In this document: positions 44,156 through 53,305 of the stretch, piece after piece | Layout of the letters: the number at the start of each line of letters is the position of its first letter | Numbering within the stretch: position 1 is the stretch's first letter | Origin: Arenibacter troitsensis | GTDB taxonomy: Bacteria; Bacteroidota; Bacteroidia; Flavobacteriales; Flavobacteriaceae | NCBI RefSeq assembly: GCF_900177645.1 | Contig: NZ_FXAO01000010.1 | Coordinates: forward strand, 99,162-163,161 | Direction: 5' to 3' | Length of the DNA stretch: 64,000 bases | Position numbers and translations under genes: made by a program | The notes under the pieces: model-generated | The model's input: only the letters and a program-made list of their open reading frames with translations | Told to the model about the DNA's origin: nothing | The model's database searches: none

Positions 44156-47131
44156 ATGTTTCCTCGTAAAATTAAAGTTTTGATCTTGATTTGTACTTTA
44201 GGTGGTATGGGAATTTCCTGTGAGCGATCAGAAAAATTCTCCGAACCTCTACCCAAAATAGTCGATTTTAATTTTCATGTAAAACCTATATTGGTTCAGA
44301 ACTGTTATCTGTGCCATGGCCCCGATCCAAGCAGTAGAAAAGCAGAATTGCGATTGGATACCTACGAGGGTGCCATAGCGGCGCTTAAGGAAGGTGGTCA
44401 TGCCATTGTTCCTGGTAAGACTTCAAAAAGCGAATTGGTAAAACGGATATATAATGAAGATCCAGGGAAGATCATGCCACCGCCAGAGACCAATCTAAAA
44501 CTTACCGAGAGGGAGAAGGCCCTTTTGAACAAATGGATAGATCAGGGAGCCGAATGGAAAGATCACTGGTCCTTCATTAAGCCGGAAACAAAAATTGCGT
44601 TATCGGACCCAAGGGCCATCGATTTTATAATAGAAAAGAAACTGGATGAAAAAGGGTTGGAGAAAGTTCCTGTTGCCAATAAAAACTCACTCATTAGGAG
44701 GGTATCCTATCTACTTACCGGTTTACCCCCCAACCCTAAAGATGTTCAAGAATTTATTTCGGATACCAGTAGTGTGGCTTACGAAAAATTGGTAGATCGT
44801 TACCTAAATTCACCGGCCTATGGAGAAAGATGGGCAAGACATTGGATGGATTTGGTGCGTTATGCAGAAACAAAGGGCCACGAGTTTGATTATGCAATAA
44901 CGGGTGCCTGGAAATATCGTGACTATTTGATAAGGGCATTTAACGAGGATGTACCTTATGATCAGATATTGGAGGAACATTTAGCTGGGGACTTACTGGA
45001 GAACCCTAGGGAAAATAAGGAAACCGGAGTTTCGGAATCCTGGCTGGGCACTACTTTCTATGTTATGGGTGAAGGAACCCATAGCCCCGTAGATGTGCGG
45101 CAGGACGAGGCAGATCGCATTGATAACATGATAGACGTTACCACCAAGACTTTTCAAGGGTTAACGGTTTCCTGTGCAAAATGTCACGACCATAAATTTG
45201 ACCCTATTACTGCGGCGGATTATTACGCCCTGTATGGGGTAATGGAGAGCACAAGGTTTTCTCCCGTTCCTGCCGATCTAAGAAAGGATATAAAATTGGT
45301 GGCCAAGGAAATAGAAAATCTTAATTCCTATATGCGGAAGTTGGTGTCCGGAAAATGGGACACGGCCAAAAACATTTATGAAAATACTGATCAGGCCCAG
45401 AATACAACGTTAAATACAAATGAAGAAGCCTATACCGTCATTGGCGATTTTAGAGGCCGGGATTTTGATGGATGGAAAAGTGATGGATTTGCTTTTGGGC
45501 AGAAGACAACCCTAGGGAATCCCATAGTGGATCCGACCACAGGAGAATTGCTTGGCCTAGATGAGGGAAAAGCTTCTAGCAGGGCAATGGGGATGGGCAT
45601 TTTCGGGGCTTTTCGTTCTCCCAATATTATTTTGGACAAAGATTATGTAGGTGTTAGGGCACGGGGTAAAAATAGTAGCATCAGAATTATAATAGACAAT
45701 TTTCAATTGATTCAAAACCCAATTTATGGCGGAATAGACCAAAAGGTGAATACGGGTGGATGGAATAATTTTGTTTTTAATGTAGCGGCCTGGAAGGGTA
45801 GAAAAGCATATATTGAAATCTTGCCGGGAACTTATGAACGCCACGAGTATAATCTACAGGAGGATGCTTTTATTGAAGTCCAATACGCCGTGGCTTACGA
45901 TGGGGAATGGCCTTCGGATTTGGAAGGGAATTTTGCCACACAACTACCACAGGAAAATTGGGCATCTCTGGATATATCTCCGGCAAAGGTAATAAGGCTT
46001 AATAATGATCTGAAGAAAGGAAAACTACCTTCACATTTCCCTGAATTGAAATCGGTTATGGATAGCAGCCAACAGTTGGCCAAAAGTCTAAAAAACGAAT
46101 CCTTTGTTAATGGGATATACGATGGTTACGGAATTGATAGTCCAGTTTTCAATAGAGGTAATTATAAGGAGCCCTCGGAAGAACATATTCCTAGGAGATT
46201 TTTATCGGTTTTGTCATTGGGCGATTCCATATTTAATTCTGAAGGAAGTGGACGTATGGAGTTGGCAGAGGTAATGTTGAATGAAGATAATCCCTTGACT
46301 TCTCGTGTAATGGTAAATCGGATTTGGCACCATTTGTTCGGCAAGGGAATTGTGGAGACCGTTGATAATTTTGGTCTGCAAGGAAAATTACCATCCCACC
46401 CGGAACTGTTGGATTACCTGGCGGTTAAGTTTCAGAAGGAAGGGTGGTCCGTTAAAAAATTGATCAGGGCAATTGTTACCTCAGAAACTTTTAAAAGAAG
46501 TACTGTGAGAAGTGATGCCCTGGCAAATACGGATCCCAATAATATTTATTTAGCTTCTTTTCCAGTAAGAAGATTGGAGGCGGAAGCCATCAGAGATGCA
46601 ATATTGGCTGTTTCCGAAAGTTTGGATTCTACCATGTACGGAACACCTGTGGCCACCCATTTAACGGCGTTTATGCAGGGACGCGGTAGGCCGGGGAAAT
46701 CGGGACCTCTAGATGGGGAAGGGCGAAGGAGTATTTATTTGGAGGTAAGGAGAAATTTCTTGGAGCCTATGATGACGACCTTTGATCGTCCTATTCCCTT
46801 TAGTACTTTTGGAAGTAGGAACGTTACCAATGTACCTTCACAATCCTTGATTTTAATGAACGATCCATTGGTGGCGCAACAGGCCGAAATTATGGCTGGG
46901 AAATTGATGGAAAAGGAACTGGAAGGTTTTGAGGAAAAAGTACAGTGGATTTATATGCAGGCTTTTTCGCGTTTGGCAAGTTTGGATGAACTAAAAAAAG
47001 CTTCTGATTTTTTCGAGACGCTCCGGACTATGGAAGAGAAAGAGGCAGGTAAGGAGAATCAGGAAATGGAACTCTGGAAAGAGTATTGTCATAGTATTTT
47101 TAATTTAAAAGAATTTATATACCTAATCTAA
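44156..47131 (+). CDS. PSCyt1/DUF1549/DUF1553 planctomycete-type cytochrome lipoprotein
   Basis: The frame opens at 44102, but ATG 44156 gives a lipoprotein signal (lipobox GMGISC) and a 991-aa protein. Domains in order: PSCyt1 cytochrome with CYLCHGPDP (about residues 35-140), DUF1549 (YGERWARHWMDLVRYAETKGHEF) with a second heme motif, SCAKCHDHKFDP, a middle lectin-like beta domain, and DUF1553 at the C-terminus (MVNRIWHHLFGKGIVETVDNFG). The protein is expected in the periplasm or at the membrane. DUF1501 protein follows with a one-base overlap, the standard partner in Planctomycetes and Bacteroidota. Its job, probably redox chemistry on an extracellular sugar derivative, is not established. 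Confidence 0.9.
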   Translation: MFPRKIKVLILICTLGGMGISCERSEKFSEPLPKIVDFNFHVKPILVQNCYLCHGPDPSSRKAELRLDTYEGAIAALKEGGHAIVPGKTSKSELVKRIYNEDPGKIMPPPETNLKLTEREKALLNKWIDQGAEWKDHWSFIKPETKIALSDPRAIDFIIEKKLDEKGLEKVPVANKNSLIRRVSYLLTGLPPNPKDVQEFISDTSSVAYEKLVDRYLNSPAYGERWARHWMDLVRYAETKGHEFDYAITGAWKYRDYLIRAFNEDVPYDQILEEHLAGDLLENPRENKETGVSESWLGTTFYVMGEGTHSPVDVRQDEADRIDNMIDVTTKTFQGLTVSCAKCHDHKFDPITAADYYALYGVMESTRFSPVPADLRKDIKLVAKEIENLNSYMRKLVSGKWDTAKNIYENTDQAQNTTLNTNEEAYTVIGDFRGRDFDGWKSDGFAFGQKTTLGNPIVDPTTGELLGLDEGKASSRAMGMGIFGAFRSPNIILDKDYVGVRARGKNSSIRIIIDNFQLIQNPIYGGIDQKVNTGGWNNFVFNVAAWKGRKAYIEILPGTYERHEYNLQEDAFIEVQYAVAYDGEWPSDLEGNFATQLPQENWASLDISPAKVIRLNNDLKKGKLPSHFPELKSVMDSSQQLAKSLKNESFVNGIYDGYGIDSPVFNRGNYKEPSEEHIPRRFLSVLSLGDSIFNSEGSGRMELAEVMLNEDNPLTSRVMVNRIWHHLFGKGIVETVDNFGLQGKLPSHPELLDYLAVKFQKEGWSVKKLIRAIVTSETFKRSTVRSDALANTDPNNIYLASFPVRRLEAEAIRDAILAVSESLDSTMYGTPVATHLTAFMQGRGRPGKSGPLDGEGRRSIYLEVRRNFLEPMMTTFDRPIPFSTFGSRNVTNVPSQSLILMNDPLVAQQAEIMAGKLMEKELEGFEEKVQWIYMQAFSRLASLDELKKASDFFETLRTMEEKEAGKENQEMELWKEYCHSIFNLKEFIYLI

Positions 47132-48582
47132 TGGGCCATCATCACAATACTAAACCTAGAGTTATTTCCCGTCGGGAAATGTTGGGGCTATCGGCTGGGG
47201 GCTTCGGTTCATTGGCATTAATGAGTCTGTTTGGCACTATGCCTTTGGGCTGCAAGAGGCCCGGATCTTTTGATTCAGCTTCCAACCTTTATTTGGGACC
47301 ACATTATTTGCCCAAGGCAAAAAATGTCATCTTTCTGTATATGGATGGGGGTGTATCACAAGTGGATTCTTTTGACCCCAAACCCCGCCTAGCCAAGGAG
47401 AACGGTGAGGATCCCAGAAAGAAATTTAAGGTAGATGCCACCCAGTTCGACAATGTGGGCAAGATATTAAAAAGCCCCTGGGATTTTAAACAATACGGGG
47501 AATGTGGTATGCCAGTAAGTGATCTGTTTCCACATATTGCCACCTGCGTAGACGACATTGCTTTAATACGATCTATGGTTTCCAATTTTCCGGAACACAC
47601 CAATGCCAATTATTTTTTACATACGGGTAGTGGTTTACAGGGGCGGCCAAGTATGGGTGCTTGGATGAACTATGGCTTGGGGAGCGAGAATAAAAATATA
47701 CCTGGTTATGTTGTTTTGGACGGAGGGCTGGTTCCTCCGGGTGGATTGGATAATTTTAAAAATGGGTTTTTGCCGGCATCCTACCAGGCTTCTGTTTTTA
47801 AAGCTGGTCCAGAACCTGTAGCCAATATCAATCCAAGGGAGGACATTAAAAATCTTCAGGAGGAAAAACTACAATTTATTAAACAAATGGACGATGGTTT
47901 GATCGGGAAAATTGGAGAGGCCGATGCCGTGGAATCTGCAATTTCCAATTATGAACTTGCCTATAAAATGCAATCCTCCATTCCGGAGCTTACCGAGTTC
48001 AAAGAGGAGACCGAGGCTACCAAAAAATTGTACGGTATGGATTCTGACGACCCTAATTTAAGGGGATATGCCTCTCAATGTATCTTGGCCAGAAGGCTGA
48101 TAGAGAGGGGCGTTAGGTTTGTAGAACTTACTTGTCCCAACGTTGGCCCAGGTGTTGACAGATGGGACCAGCACAGTAATTTAAAAAAAGGCCATGAAAA
48201 AAATGCGCATGCGGTAGATCAACCCATTGCTGGACTGCTCAAGGATTTAAAGTCCCGTGGACTATTGGAGGAAACTTTGGTGGTCTGGACAGGAGAATTT
48301 GGAAGAACGCCCTTCGCTCAGGGATCTGACGGGCGCGATCATAATCCGTCCGCCTTTAGTATGTGGATGGCCGGAGCAGGAGTAAAAGGAGGAACTATTT
48401 TTGGCAAGACCGATGAATATGGCTATAGGGTAATAGAAAACGAAGTAACCATACATGACCTTCATGCCACTATTATGCATTTGTTGGGATTGGACCACAA
48501 GCAACTGACCTTCCGTTTTGGAGGTCGCGATATGAGGTTGACAGATGTTCATGGAAATGTGGTAAAGGATATTTTAACCTAA
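47131..48582 (+). CDS. DUF1501 protein with Tat signal
   Basis: 483 aa. N-terminal twin-arginine signal, SRREMLGLSAGG (Arg14-Arg15). The DUF1501 domain, an alkaline-phosphatase/sulfatase-superfamily fold, shows VIFLYMDGGVSQVDSFDPKP, MVSNFPEHTNANYF, RLIERGVRFVEL, WDQHSNL, VVWTGEFGRTPF and GRDHNPSAFSMWMAGAGVKGG. These include Asp and His residues that would bind metals in that fold. The start codon overlaps the preceding stop in TAATG, so production is coupled with the DUF1553 partner. Enzymatic activity is unknown for the family; a hydrolase or phosphomutase-like role is suspected. Export in folded form suggests cofactor loading in the cytoplasm. Confidence 0.92.
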   Translation: MGHHHNTKPRVISRREMLGLSAGGFGSLALMSLFGTMPLGCKRPGSFDSASNLYLGPHYLPKAKNVIFLYMDGGVSQVDSFDPKPRLAKENGEDPRKKFKVDATQFDNVGKILKSPWDFKQYGECGMPVSDLFPHIATCVDDIALIRSMVSNFPEHTNANYFLHTGSGLQGRPSMGAWMNYGLGSENKNIPGYVVLDGGLVPPGGLDNFKNGFLPASYQASVFKAGPEPVANINPREDIKNLQEEKLQFIKQMDDGLIGKIGEADAVESAISNYELAYKMQSSIPELTEFKEETEATKKLYGMDSDDPNLRGYASQCILARRLIERGVRFVELTCPNVGPGVDRWDQHSNLKKGHEKNAHAVDQPIAGLLKDLKSRGLLEETLVVWTGEFGRTPFAQGSDGRDHNPSAFSMWMAGAGVKGGTIFGKTDEYGYRVIENEVTIHDLHATIMHLLGLDHKQLTFRFGGRDMRLTDVHGNVVKDILT

Positions 48583-48609
48583 ATAAAATTTTAATTGGAA
48601 TACTCGCAT

Positions 48610-49554
48610 ATGAATATTTTTAGCAAAGGACTACTGTTCTTAATGATGTCGCCCCTGTTTTTGGTAGGCCAAGCAACTGTCTTAACCCCTCAATACCAGT
48701 CAACAAATAAGGGTTCGATTAAACATTCGTTTTTTATTGCGGGACCCAATTTTACCGGGATTATTGGGGAAAATGGAGAGGAAATCTGGGATTCCGGGAA
48801 AAAAAGTGCCAGGGACGGGTATGTCTTAAGGAATGGTAACATCCTCATTTGTTGGGGAGATGAAGTGCTGGAGTACAACAAGAAAAAGAAGGTAGTTTTT
48901 AGCTATACCAAAGCGGAGAAGTCCATGGAATTGGGAACCGCAGTACGTTTGCCCAATGGTAATACCATGATTACGGAATCGGGATCCAATCCTAGGATAG
49001 TGGAGGTAAATAAAAAAGGAGAGGTTGTTAGGGCTGTACCTTTAATGCCAGATACTGATAATATTCATATGCAGACTAGAATGGCCAGGAAATTATCCAA
49101 TGGCAATTATTTGGTGCCACATTTATTGGCTTTTGCCGTCAAGGAATACCAGCCGGATGGGAAAGTGGTAAATGTTTTCAATACGGATTTGGAAGATTTG
49201 GGAGGAAGGGAAGCTGAAAACTGGCCTTTTACCGCTATTCGTTTGGAGAATGGTAATACCCTGGTTACTTTAACCCATGGGAACAAGGTGGTAGAATTTG
49301 ATTCCAATGGCAAGGTAGTCTGGAAAGTGTCCAATTCTGATTTGCAAGAAACACCTTTTGTTGATCCCTGTGGGGCACAAAGATTGCCTAATGGCAATAC
49401 GGTGATTGCCAGTTATGGGGCTCAAAAGGGAATAAAATTGTTTGAGTTGGCACCTGATAAATCTATGGTTTGGAATTATGAAGGGCATAGGGTGCACCAC
49501 TTTCAAATATTGACCACCAATGGAAAACCCATAAAAGGAACTCCACTTAAATAG
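48610..49554 (+). CDS. Secreted beta-propeller protein
   Basis: 314 aa from ATG 48610 (a TTG at 48595 is less likely). Sec signal peptide MNIFSKGLLFLMMSPLFLVGQ. The rest repeats a propeller blade with the signature LPNGNT or LENGNT (GTAVRLPNGNTMITESG, AIRLENGNTLVTLTHG, AQRLPNGNTVIASYG), as in arylsulfotransferase- and PQQ-like propellers. No heme or PQQ-binding Trp ring can be confirmed. It lies between the DUF1501 gene and the cytochrome-LRR gene, with gaps of 27 and 5 bases, so it is part of the same operon and may be a binding or scaffold subunit of the cytochrome assembly. Confidence 0.8.
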   Translation: MNIFSKGLLFLMMSPLFLVGQATVLTPQYQSTNKGSIKHSFFIAGPNFTGIIGENGEEIWDSGKKSARDGYVLRNGNILICWGDEVLEYNKKKKVVFSYTKAEKSMELGTAVRLPNGNTMITESGSNPRIVEVNKKGEVVRAVPLMPDTDNIHMQTRMARKLSNGNYLVPHLLAFAVKEYQPDGKVVNVFNTDLEDLGGREAENWPFTAIRLENGNTLVTLTHGNKVVEFDSNGKVVWKVSNSDLQETPFVDPCGAQRLPNGNTVIASYGAQKGIKLFELAPDKSMVWNYEGHRVHHFQILTTNGKPIKGTPLK

Positions 49555-49559
49555 TATAA

Positions 49560-50966
49560 ATGGGATTTATCTTCTTGATGAATGGTGGTATTTTGGATAA
49601 TCCACCAGATGTAGTATTGTTTTTTGGGCGGTTTCATCCGGTAGTTGTGCACCTTCCTATTGGCTTCTTAATTATGGCCATTTTGGCGCAGCTGGCTACG
49701 CGTTGGCCCAAATACAAGCTTTTGGAGATCTATCTCCCACTAATGTGGCTAATGGGCGCATTTAGTGCACTATTGGCTGTGGTTTTTGGTTATTTCCTTT
49801 CCTTAAGTGGAGGTTACGATGAGGATACCCTCTTTTGGCATCAGTGGGGTGGAATTGCCGTAATGCTATTGTCTTTTGGGTGTTACTTAATCAACAAGAA
49901 ATCGAGTAAAATACTCTCCATTCCCAAATGGACAATGGTTGTCATAGTAGGACTTTTACTTATGTTTACTGGGCACATGGGTGGCAATCTCACCCATGGC
50001 GCTACTTATTTACTGGAATACGCACCAAATCCTGTTAGGAACATGGCAGGATTGCCTTCCAAGGTGGTGCCGCGAGAAAAAGTCACGGTATTGGATTCCG
50101 CTGACGTATTTCTGGACTTGGTGCTACCCATGATGCAAACTAAATGTGTTAGTTGCCATAACGAGGGGAAAAGGAAGGGGGGTCTTTTACTTACCACCTA
50201 TGCGGATATGATGCTTGGAGGAGAAAGTGGAAATACCATTATCCCTGGTGATGCCATAAAGAGCGAATTGGTACGGCGGATAACCTTACCTATGGCGCAT
50301 GATGATTTTATGCCTTCCGAAGGAAAGCTGCCCATGACCGATCAAGAAGTGTTGTTAATACAATGGTGGATCAAAATGGGCGCCCCGCCCAGTGGTTATG
50401 TTACCCAATTGGATAAAGAAAAAACACTCACCTCTTTGGTCAGTAACTATCTTGGTTTGGACAAGAATAGCCTTTTTAACAAAAAAGTTCCCCTCCCAAA
50501 TCAGGCTGTGGTTGAAACCTTATTAGGTAACGGGTTTGTAATCAATCCTTTGATGAAGGACAATTATTTTTTGGAGGCCAATTTTAGTTTAAGCGAATAT
50601 GACCTAAAGGCTTCGGATATGGACACCCTTTTGGAATTAAAGGAACAATTGGTTTGGCTTAATCTAGGAAATTCAAACATCAAGGATGCCTATCTTGAAA
50701 AAATTGGATTATTGCAAAACCTGGTAAAGTTGGACCTTAGTGGAAATGAAATTACCGATCACGGGTTAAAATACTTATCTAAATTGGAGAATCTGGAATC
50801 GCTCAACCTGTATGGAACCAAGGTCTCGAAAGGAGTTTTGGAACTTGTTCCCCATTTAACCAGGTTGAAGAAAATTTATCTCTGGCAATCAGAAGTATCC
50901 AAAGAAACCATAACTCAATTGAAGGAACAATATCCGGGTCTCACCATAATTTTTGAACGGGATTAA
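49560..50966 (+). CDS. DUF2231-like membrane anchor fused to cytochrome c and leucine-rich repeats
   Basis: 468 aa. Residues about 20-155 form four membrane helices with a DUF2231-like start, FGRFHPVVVHLPIGFLIMAIL. A PSCyt1-like cytochrome follows, with heme motif C196-VS-C199-H200. The last part (about 375-465) is a set of leucine-rich repeats (LVWLNLGNSNIKD, LVKLDLSGNEITDHGLKYLSKLENLESLNLYGT). The fold order suits an inner-membrane electron acceptor whose LRR binds a periplasmic partner, perhaps the DUF1553 or propeller protein. It closes the four-gene operon that starts at 44156. Partner and electron acceptor are inferred. Confidence 0.85.
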   Translation: MGFIFLMNGGILDNPPDVVLFFGRFHPVVVHLPIGFLIMAILAQLATRWPKYKLLEIYLPLMWLMGAFSALLAVVFGYFLSLSGGYDEDTLFWHQWGGIAVMLLSFGCYLINKKSSKILSIPKWTMVVIVGLLLMFTGHMGGNLTHGATYLLEYAPNPVRNMAGLPSKVVPREKVTVLDSADVFLDLVLPMMQTKCVSCHNEGKRKGGLLLTTYADMMLGGESGNTIIPGDAIKSELVRRITLPMAHDDFMPSEGKLPMTDQEVLLIQWWIKMGAPPSGYVTQLDKEKTLTSLVSNYLGLDKNSLFNKKVPLPNQAVVETLLGNGFVINPLMKDNYFLEANFSLSEYDLKASDMDTLLELKEQLVWLNLGNSNIKDAYLEKIGLLQNLVKLDLSGNEITDHGLKYLSKLENLESLNLYGTKVSKGVLELVPHLTRLKKIYLWQSEVSKETITQLKEQYPGLTIIFERD

Positions 50967-51133
50967 GTTTTTTACTTTTATCAAATCAGAGTGGGGTCGG
51001 TGATAGTGAGGGTATAGAAACAATCAATTTTAGCATGTTCCTTTTGCTAAATCTACCATTCCTAAATTTGTTTTAAGTATAGATATCATTTTTCGACTAA
51101 ACCCTATCATCAGATCAAGAAAATATCGGAAAA

Positions 51134-52153
51134 ATGGAGGATAACATCAATAGCAATATTAAGAATACAAAATTCTCAGTTTTGGATTTGGTCCCTGTAG
51201 CTAAGGGCTCAACCCCTTTGCAGTCTATGCAAAAGAGCCTGGAATTGGCACAACACGTAGAAACTTTGGGCTTTGAACGATTTTGGATTTCCGAACACCA
51301 TAATATGGAAAGTTTGGTGAGTTCGGCTACACCAATTTTAATAGGACATATTGCCCAAGGCACCAAGACCATTAGAGTAGGCTCCGGTGGAATTATGTTG
51401 CCCAATCATGCCCCGTTAATTGTAGCGGAACAATTTGGTACCTTGGAGACACTTTATCCAGGGAGAATTGACCTGGGTTTGGGAAGGGCTCCAGGAACAG
51501 ATCAACTAACGGCCAAGGCATTAAGACGGGATCGTACGGAAACTGTGCACGACTTCCCAAGGGATATAGTGGAATTGCAGACCTATTTCTCTAAAGAAAA
51601 TAGTTATGCTGCAGTACGGGCCATACCTGGAGAAGGCTTGAATATTCCTTTGTATTTACTGGGTTCAAGCACATTTAGTGCCCAATTGGCCGGAGCAAAG
51701 GGATTGCCATATGCTTTTGCCAGTCATTTTGCACCTACCCATTTACATGAAGCCCTTAAATTATACCATCAAAATTTTCAAGTTTCGGAACAATGTGAAG
51801 CTCCCTATACTATTGCCTGTGTAAATATAATTGCCGCAGAAACAGATGAAAAGGCCAAGTTTTTGGAGACCAGCCTTCAGCAATTGGCTTTGGGAATTAT
51901 AAGGAATACCAGAAAACCTTTACCACCACCAGTGAAGACTATGGATGGATTATGGCATGAGGTGGAAAAAGTCCAAATTCAAAGGATGATGCACTATAGC
52001 TTTGTAGGATCCAAGGAAACCATAAAAGCACAACTTACAAATTTTATTAAAGCTACAAGGGTCAATGAAATAATGGCAGTATCCCATATTTTTGATCATC
52101 AGGACCGCTTAAGGTCCTATGAAATCTTGGGTAGTCTTCTTACGGAGAAGTAA
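51134..52153 (+). CDS. LLM-class flavin-dependent monooxygenase (MsnO8-like)
   Basis: 339 aa, cytoplasmic TIM barrel of the bacterial luciferase family. Family marks are FSVLDLVPVAKGSTPLQSM, LGFERFWISEHHNM, IRVGSGGIMLPNHAPLIVAEQF and LYPGRIDLGLGRAPGTD. The last is characteristic of the MsnO8-type group of FMN-dependent oxidoreductases. These use reduced flavin and oxygen on small organics, but most have no defined substrate. No flavin reductase gene is adjacent. A 167-base gap precedes it, so it is likely its own unit. Common in bacterial genomes; link to the cytochrome cassette is uncertain. Confidence 0.93.
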   Translation: MEDNINSNIKNTKFSVLDLVPVAKGSTPLQSMQKSLELAQHVETLGFERFWISEHHNMESLVSSATPILIGHIAQGTKTIRVGSGGIMLPNHAPLIVAEQFGTLETLYPGRIDLGLGRAPGTDQLTAKALRRDRTETVHDFPRDIVELQTYFSKENSYAAVRAIPGEGLNIPLYLLGSSTFSAQLAGAKGLPYAFASHFAPTHLHEALKLYHQNFQVSEQCEAPYTIACVNIIAAETDEKAKFLETSLQQLALGIIRNTRKPLPPPVKTMDGLWHEVEKVQIQRMMHYSFVGSKETIKAQLTNFIKATRVNEIMAVSHIFDHQDRLRSYEILGSLLTEK

Positions 52154-52241
52154 ATTTACTTTTGTTAAAGTTATATTTATGGTTTCGTGGATTCTGGATG
52201 ACAAATTTTAGTTAATTTGTGCTTATATAGATTTGCCATAT

Positions 52242-52970
52242 ATGAATAAGCGGAAATATATAGTATTGTGCCTATGTGGGTTTATGATGGCATGCAAATC
52301 TGAAATACATAGTCAGGAGAAAATGTTAAGGGTTAAAGAAATAGAATTTAAGGGGCAAGCCGATTTGGAAGAGGTATCCCAACTTTTGGAGCAACATACT
52401 GAATTACAGGCAATCGATTTAATAAATTGGGATCAATTTTCTTATAGGCCCAATGTGTCTTTTAGGATTGCGCACAGCAATAATGCCATTTGGATAAAAT
52501 ATTATGTCCAAGAAAAAAACATTCTGGCCAGTATTGGGGATACCAATGGCCCAGTGGCCCGTGATAGTTGCGTGGAATTTTTTTTAGACCCTTTGGGGAA
52601 CGGGAATTATTATAATTTTGAATTCAATTGTATTGGCACCGTCCATTTGGCTTACGGACCTGGAAGAGGGCAGCGTCAATTTGTCGATCCAAAGACCATT
52701 GGGAAATTAATCGAGGTACAAAGTACTTTGGGATCACAGACTTTCACAGAAAGAACGGGCGATTTTTCTTGGGAATTGACCATTGTAATACCTGCTGGGA
52801 TCCTGACCCATAATCCTGAAATTAAATTAAAGGGCCTTGAGAGCACTGCAAATTTTTATAAGTGTGGCGACGCTACTTCCCAACGCCATTATTTAACCTG
52901 GAATCCGGTTGGAACCGAAAAGCCCGATTATCACAGGCCAGAATATTTTGGCAAACTTATTTTTCAATAA
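52242..52970 (+). CDS. CBM9-like carbohydrate-binding lipoprotein
   Basis: 242 aa from ATG 52242, which gives a lipoprotein signal (lipobox FMMAC); an upstream ATG at 52233 is also in frame. The domain resembles CBM9-like family proteins: VSFRIAHSNNAIWIKYYVQEKN, then RDSCVEFFLDP, NYYNFEFNCIGTVHLAYG, FSWELTIVIPAGIL and a C-terminal YFGKLIFQ. Such proteins bind sugar reducing ends or similar ligands and are often found with xylan or alginate systems. It lies just before the heme dehydrogenase gene but is separated from it by 335 bases with a palindrome. Catalysis is not expected. Confidence 0.85.
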   Translation: MNKRKYIVLCLCGFMMACKSEIHSQEKMLRVKEIEFKGQADLEEVSQLLEQHTELQAIDLINWDQFSYRPNVSFRIAHSNNAIWIKYYVQEKNILASIGDTNGPVARDSCVEFFLDPLGNGNYYNFEFNCIGTVHLAYGPGRGQRQFVDPKTIGKLIEVQSTLGSQTFTERTGDFSWELTIVIPAGILTHNPEIKLKGLESTANFYKCGDATSQRHYLTWNPVGTEKPDYHRPEYFGKLIFQ

Positions 52971-53305
52971 ACAAAACAAGGTAATTCCGAGTTGCTTCAG
53001 GAACAAGATATTTTAAAGGGATATTTTTTGTAATTTTTCAATAGAAATCACACTTTTATTTCAATTAGGCAATTTAATTGTTAAATATTGGAAATATAAT
53101 AGGCATATTCTTCAAAGTATTATTAAATTTAAGATGTGTTCGAACACATCTTATAAAATTTAAGGCAGGAACTACATGCAGGCTGAGGATATTATTATCG
53201 GGTAAAACTTCAATTCCAATCCCAATCATATTTGGGGAATAGTTGGTATTGGTGAAAATTACCCATGATGGAGAGTCAATCATAGGTTTATTAAATATAC
53301 GATCA
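52971..53305. other. 335-base gap with a palindrome upstream of the heme dehydrogenase
   Basis: No convincing gene on either strand. The plus frame that opens at 53243 is better started at 53306, and a 93-codon minus-strand frame here looks like chance. The main feature is the perfect palindrome at 53130-53153. The gap probably carries the promoter and operator for the operon that starts at 53306. Confidence 0.55.
53130..53153. promoter_or_regulatory. 24-base perfect palindrome, candidate operator
   Basis: The sequence reads TAAGATGTGTTC followed by its exact reverse complement GAACACATCTTA with no spacer. A loop-free palindrome of this size is poor as an RNA hairpin terminator and typical of a dimeric DNA-binding site. 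It lies 152 bases before the heme dehydrogenase start and 160 after the CBM9-like stop. The regulator is not identified. Confidence 0.55.
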
